NCBI GenBank assembly: GCA_937920115.1
Contig: CALGVF010000168.1
Location: 1 to 7,934 of the forward strand
Reading direction: 5' to 3'
DNA length: 7,934 bases
Source: an uncultured Clostridia bacterium
GTDB taxonomy: Bacteria > Bacillota > Clostridia > Christensenellales > Borkfalkiaceae
The position numbers were made by a program, and so were the translations under genes. Within the stretch, counting starts at the first letter, position 1; each line of letters starts with the position of its first letter. The notes below the pieces were generated by a model, which did not search any database, was not told the DNA's origin, and worked only from the letters and a program-made list of their open reading frames with translations. Below are positions 5,291 to 7,934 of this stretch, in pieces.

Positions 5291-6269
5291 TTATCTTAGA
5301 GTTAATTCCAAGTCCGACGACGCGGAAATCGTAGACAGCGAATTTGACGTTGCGAAACCCGAAATAGTACCCGAAAAGAAAAAGGTCACGTTTATGACCA
5401 TTCTTTTTTCGGGGAAGAAGTCGAGAGCGGACGGCATAAGCGTCGACCTTCCGTCTTTTAAAGGCGGTTTTACGGTCTTTCTGTCTATCGCCCTTATGTC
5501 TCTCGTAATGTTGCTTGTTGCGATTCTTTCAAAAAATACCACGTTTTTAATCGTTGATACGTTTTTGATTTCGCTTATGTTCCCGCTGTCGGGAATAGTG
5601 ATGTTCAGCGATTTGAACCTTCGCAAAGATTTAAAGATTCACGAAATAATCTGTGCGATAGTAGTCGGCGTTTTCGCTTTTATTATCGTATATTTTGTGG
5701 AAAATTACATTTCGTCGGTACTCAGAGATTACAGCACTTTCGCCAACATTCTGAACGCCATAACGAACGATTTGTTTTTCTTCGTTCTTTGCGTGATTTA
5801 TTTGAGAGTCGCTAGAAAAGCGGACATTTTCACGGAAATTCTTATCTGTATCTGCATTTACAGCGGATATATGATGTTTTGGACGGCAACGGGACTTGTA
5901 AGCGAATTGTTTGTCGCGGTACCGGGAAATAAAACTATATTCGCGATACCTTCCGAAGTGTCGAAAGTGAACGATTTAGGCTCTTATATGGGTATAATAC
6001 TTCAAAAAGGTGTATATTTTCCCTTTTTGATTTATTGCAAAGCGGTTATAACTGCCGGCGTTGCGAGCCTTTTAACGCTTCCTTTCAGAGCGGCGAAAGA
6101 GAAGAACAAGACATTTTACCTGTTTATACTCATTGAAATTTTACTGCACATATTATCCGATTACAACCCTTTAACCCCCTCGTTCAAGGCGATTGTTCCA
6201 ATAATATGTGCCGCGGCGTCGTTTTTCTGTGCGCTAAGAATACTTAATTACGCGTTATCGGTCAAATAG
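5280..6269 (+). CDS. Eight-helix membrane protein, possible degenerate PrsW-type intramembrane protease
   Basis: Encodes 329 residues. A hydrophilic cytoplasmic-looking head of about 60 residues precedes about eight hydrophobic segments (roughly 64-84, 87-108, 120-140, 163-177, 184-208, 243-267, 277-293, 302-326). It starts inside the kinase gene (11-base overlap), with GAGAGGG (5264-5270) 9 bases before the ATG. I cannot name the family with certainty. Compared from memory with Bacillus PrsW, the motif order and spacing fit in four places: NDLFFFVLCVIYL (163-175) for the EExxKW helix; IYSGYMMFWTATG (193-205) for the GFATLEN helix; IYCKAVITAGVAS (251-263) for the CHALIG helix; and LLHILSDY (288-295) for LLHGSYDF. 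Only the last keeps its His and Asp (His290, Asp294). The glutamates and the first His are replaced, so it would be inactive. Its place between a sensor kinase and lgt suggests an envelope role. Membrane protein is certain; PrsW kinship is inference. Confidence 0.85.
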   Translation: MNNDYLRVNSKSDDAEIVDSEFDVAKPEIVPEKKKVTFMTILFSGKKSRADGISVDLPSFKGGFTVFLSIALMSLVMLLVAILSKNTTFLIVDTFLISLMFPLSGIVMFSDLNLRKDLKIHEIICAIVVGVFAFIIVYFVENYISSVLRDYSTFANILNAITNDLFFFVLCVIYLRVARKADIFTEILICICIYSGYMMFWTATGLVSELFVAVPGNKTIFAIPSEVSKVNDLGSYMGIILQKGVYFPFLIYCKAVITAGVASLLTLPFRAAKEKNKTFYLFILIEILLHILSDYNPLTPSFKAIVPIICAAASFFCALRILNYALSVK

Positions 6270-6297
6270 TCCGATTAGGCGTTTAAAGGGAGTTTGT

Positions 6298-7083
6298 ATG
6301 TATCCTTATACGTTATTTTGGGATATAGGGCTATACGATATTTGTCTTACGGTCGGAATAATTATGGCTCTCGTCATATACGATTTGTATATGTCGAAGC
6401 GAAAAATTCCGTCGAAAGTTCAGAATTTTTACCTTTTGGCGGGAGTTGCCGCGATTGTTCTCGGAATATTGTCGGCAGGACTGTTTCAATCGGTCTATAA
6501 TTGGATAGAAACGGGCAAATTCGTCTTTATGGGAATGACTTTCTACGGAGGACTTATCGGCGGCGTAATCGTCTTTTTCGCGGTATTTTTCGCGGTCGGA
6601 AAGTATCTTTTCAAGGAAAACGAACACAAAAAGTATTTTTCGGATCTTTTTGAGGTTGCTCCGTGTTGTATTACGATTGCCCATGTGTTCGGCAGAATAG
6701 GTTGTCTTTTCGCAGGGTGCTGTTTCGGCAAGGAAGTCGATGGATTTCCGGGGATAAAAATGACCGTTCATTATAAAGGTTCGGACAATTACGTCGGCTA
6801 TTTCCTGCCTACGCAGGCTTACGAGGCGGTATTTTTATTCGCTTTATTCGCCGTCACCTCGATACTTTATTTCAAGCGTAAAGACGTTAATTTTATCGTT
6901 TATACGATAGGTTACGGAATATGGCGATTCGCATTGGAATATCTGAGAGCGGACGACAGGGGAGCGTTGATTCCGGGGATAACCCCGTCGCAATTTATTT
7001 CGATTATTCTTGTTCTCATAGGCGTAGGTATGATTGTTTACAGGGTTTTAAAATCACATAAAAAAGAAGCGACCTCGAATTAA
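6298..7083 (+). CDS. lgt: Prolipoprotein diacylglyceryl transferase (Lgt) family protein
   Basis: Encodes 261 residues of a polytopic membrane protein of the Lgt family, which transfers diacylglycerol from phosphatidylglycerol to the lipobox Cys of prolipoproteins on the outer face of the membrane. Visible family motifs are GMTFYGGLIGG (79-89), the signature region AHVFGRIGCLFAGCCFGK (128-145), PTQAYEA (171-177), and RFALEYLRADDRG (210-222) with Arg210, Glu214 and Arg217. Length is normal (about 260-290). In the signature, the Asn and Glu found in the E. coli GRxGNFxNxE version are replaced by Cys136 and Cys141/Cys142. I associate this GRIGC...GCC form with Clostridia and other groups, so substrate details may differ. 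AAGGGAG (6286-6292) lies 5 bases before the ATG. It is the last gene of the operon, 28 bases after the preceding stop, and its stop codon lies in the terminator loop. Confidence 0.9.
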   Translation: MYPYTLFWDIGLYDICLTVGIIMALVIYDLYMSKRKIPSKVQNFYLLAGVAAIVLGILSAGLFQSVYNWIETGKFVFMGMTFYGGLIGGVIVFFAVFFAVGKYLFKENEHKKYFSDLFEVAPCCITIAHVFGRIGCLFAGCCFGKEVDGFPGIKMTVHYKGSDNYVGYFLPTQAYEAVFLFALFAVTSILYFKRKDVNFIVYTIGYGIWRFALEYLRADDRGALIPGITPSQFISIILVLIGVGMIVYRVLKSHKKEATSN

Positions 7084-7099
7084 CGAGGTCGCCGTTTTT
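7069..7099. terminator. Bidirectional intrinsic terminator spanning the lgt stop codon
   Basis: GCGACCTCG (7069-7077) and CGAGGTCGC (7084-7092) form a perfect 9-bp GC-rich stem around a 6-base loop, AATTAA, that contains the lgt stop codon (7081-7083). On the plus strand it is followed by CG and TTTTT (7095-7099). Read on the minus strand, the same stem is followed by TTCTTTTTTATG, so it can also end transcription of the converging gene that stops at 7105. Confidence 0.9.
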
Positions 7100-7104
7100 A
7101 TGAT

Positions 7105-7934
7105 TTATTTATCGAAGTATTTGCCGCTGCCGAGTAACGAATACTTTAAAATCGGGAATAACGGCAAGTTTATACATAATATAAACGGTAATACGATAAA
7201 CGACAGAACTTCTTTTACGTTATTAAAATCAACTTCGCAGAAAAGAGCCACGCAGAGAATTATAATCACGAGTTGGAATACTATGATTAAAGAAACTTCT
7301 ATGGCGTCTTTAAACGAGGTTATTTCTTTAACTTTTCTTCTCGGCGAAATCGCATACATAATAAGCGTAACGACCGTATAAAGGGCAAGGGAAGAAGCGA
7401 TAATCGCTTTCGCCGTGTTACTCCAACCGAGAAGCCCCGACAGCGAGAAGTTCAGCACAGCCATTTCAACGAAGAGAATGGCGTAGAGGAGCAGAGCGGC
7501 GTGGAAGTTGAGTTTGTTTATAAGAATATTTCCGTCGCTGTTTTTGTTCGTCGAAAACGAAGTTCTTACCTTGAAGCCCTCTTTGTTCGCCAAGGCGTAA
7601 AGATCCGAGAAGTCGTAGTCGCCGTTTGAAGTACGTTCGACGCGAGGCGTTTTTTCTTCGGCAGGGTAGTCGTACTTATCGTCGGTTTTTTCGCGGCTCA
7701 CAATCTTTTCGTTGTCATCGTCCGCTTCGCTGTAATAAGTTTCTTCTTCGGGTTCTTCCGTTTCGTCCGCCTTTTCGTAATCGTCGAAATTCAACTGTTT
7801 TTCGGCGTAGGCGGTTTCGGGTTTTTTCTCTTCGTCTTTGGGGAAGAGTCTGCCGAGAAGCGTTTTATAATCTCTTGAATTTGTCGGTTTTCCCTCTTCG
7901 ACGTAGAGCATATCGTCGTTTTCTTCTTCGGTTA
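7105..7934 (-). CDS. Membrane protein with long acidic N-terminal region, 5'-partial
   Basis: Transcribed towards lgt. The frame is open to the window edge: 7 codons (T-E-E-E-N-D-D) precede the first visible ATG (7911-7909). That ATG has no ribosome binding site, so the true start probably lies outside. From that Met, 268 residues are visible. Residues about 22-100 are a low-complexity, strongly acidic region rich in Glu, Asp, Lys and Tyr, likely disordered and cytoplasmic. A short ordered-looking segment (SDLYALANKEGFKVRTSF, about 102-119) leads to four hydrophobic helices at about 136-156, 166-187, 203-225 and 234-256, and a short tail. I recognise no family. The product looks like a membrane protein with a disordered N-terminal tail. 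Its stop is 5 bases beyond the bidirectional terminator. Function is unknown. Confidence 0.8.
   Translation of the reverse strand, partial: TEEENDDMLYVEEGKPTNSRDYKTLLGRLFPKDEEKKPETAYAEKQLNFDDYEKADETEEPEEETYYSEADDDNEKIVSREKTDDKYDYPAEEKTPRVERTSNGDYDFSDLYALANKEGFKVRTSFSTNKNSDGNILINKLNFHAALLLYAILFVEMAVLNFSLSGLLGWSNTAKAIIASSLALYTVVTLIMYAISPRRKVKEITSFKDAIEVSLIIVFQLVIIILCVALFCEVDFNNVKEVLSFIVLPFILCINLPLFPILKYSLLGSGKYFDK

Noticed and set aside
6331..6771. Long minus-strand open frame (146 codons) opposite lgt
   Set aside because: It mirrors a clear Lgt coding frame; its translation is compositionally odd and without recognisable motifs.
7100..7381. Plus-strand open frame of 93 codons after the lgt terminator
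   Set aside because: It is antisense to the membrane-helix part of the minus-strand gene, starts inside the terminator tail and has no ribosome binding site.

Overview
The window looks like chromosome of a low-to-mid GC member of the Firmicutes (Clostridia-like, possibly an uncultured gut lineage). Support comes from strong AGGGAG/GGAGG ribosome binding sites, SigA-type promoters, an OmpR-type response regulator with a HAMP histidine kinase in an overlapping operon, and an Lgt homologue of the Cys-rich type I associate with Clostridia. No rRNA, tRNA, CRISPR array or transposase gene is visible.

Bases 1-2209 form an AT-rich accessory segment. It holds two tandem paralogous genes (101-766 and 881-1558) for small single-pass membrane-anchored proteins of unknown function. 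Each has its own near-identical promoter, and the repeat pitch is exactly 780 bases. A third gene (1569-2208) follows. It has a good ribosome binding site and start, but its frame breaks after about eight codons in an A-rich run. The remainder resembles the C-terminal lobe of a family-5 (oligopeptide-type) extracellular solute-binding protein, so I annotate it as a broken remnant. A 15-bp perfect GC-rich hairpin (2230-2269) closes this segment.

From about 2378 onward the sequence is ordinary, better-composed chromosomal coding DNA. A peptidase E-like (S51) gene has a near-consensus promoter whose -10 box lies only 6 bases before the best start codon (2413), which predicts a leaderless mRNA. 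Next is a compact four-gene operon (3216-7083): response regulator, sensor kinase, an eight-helix membrane protein, and Lgt. The first three genes overlap (4 and 11 bases) and lgt follows after 28 bases. The membrane protein aligns by motif order and spacing with PrsW-type intramembrane proteases but appears to have lost most catalytic residues. The operon thus pairs envelope sensing with lipoprotein maturation and a possible inactive intramembrane-protease relative.

A hairpin that includes the lgt stop codon (7069-7099) can terminate in both directions. It separates the operon from a convergent minus-strand gene (7105 to beyond 7934), which encodes an acidic-linker membrane protein of unknown function that is cut by the window edge.
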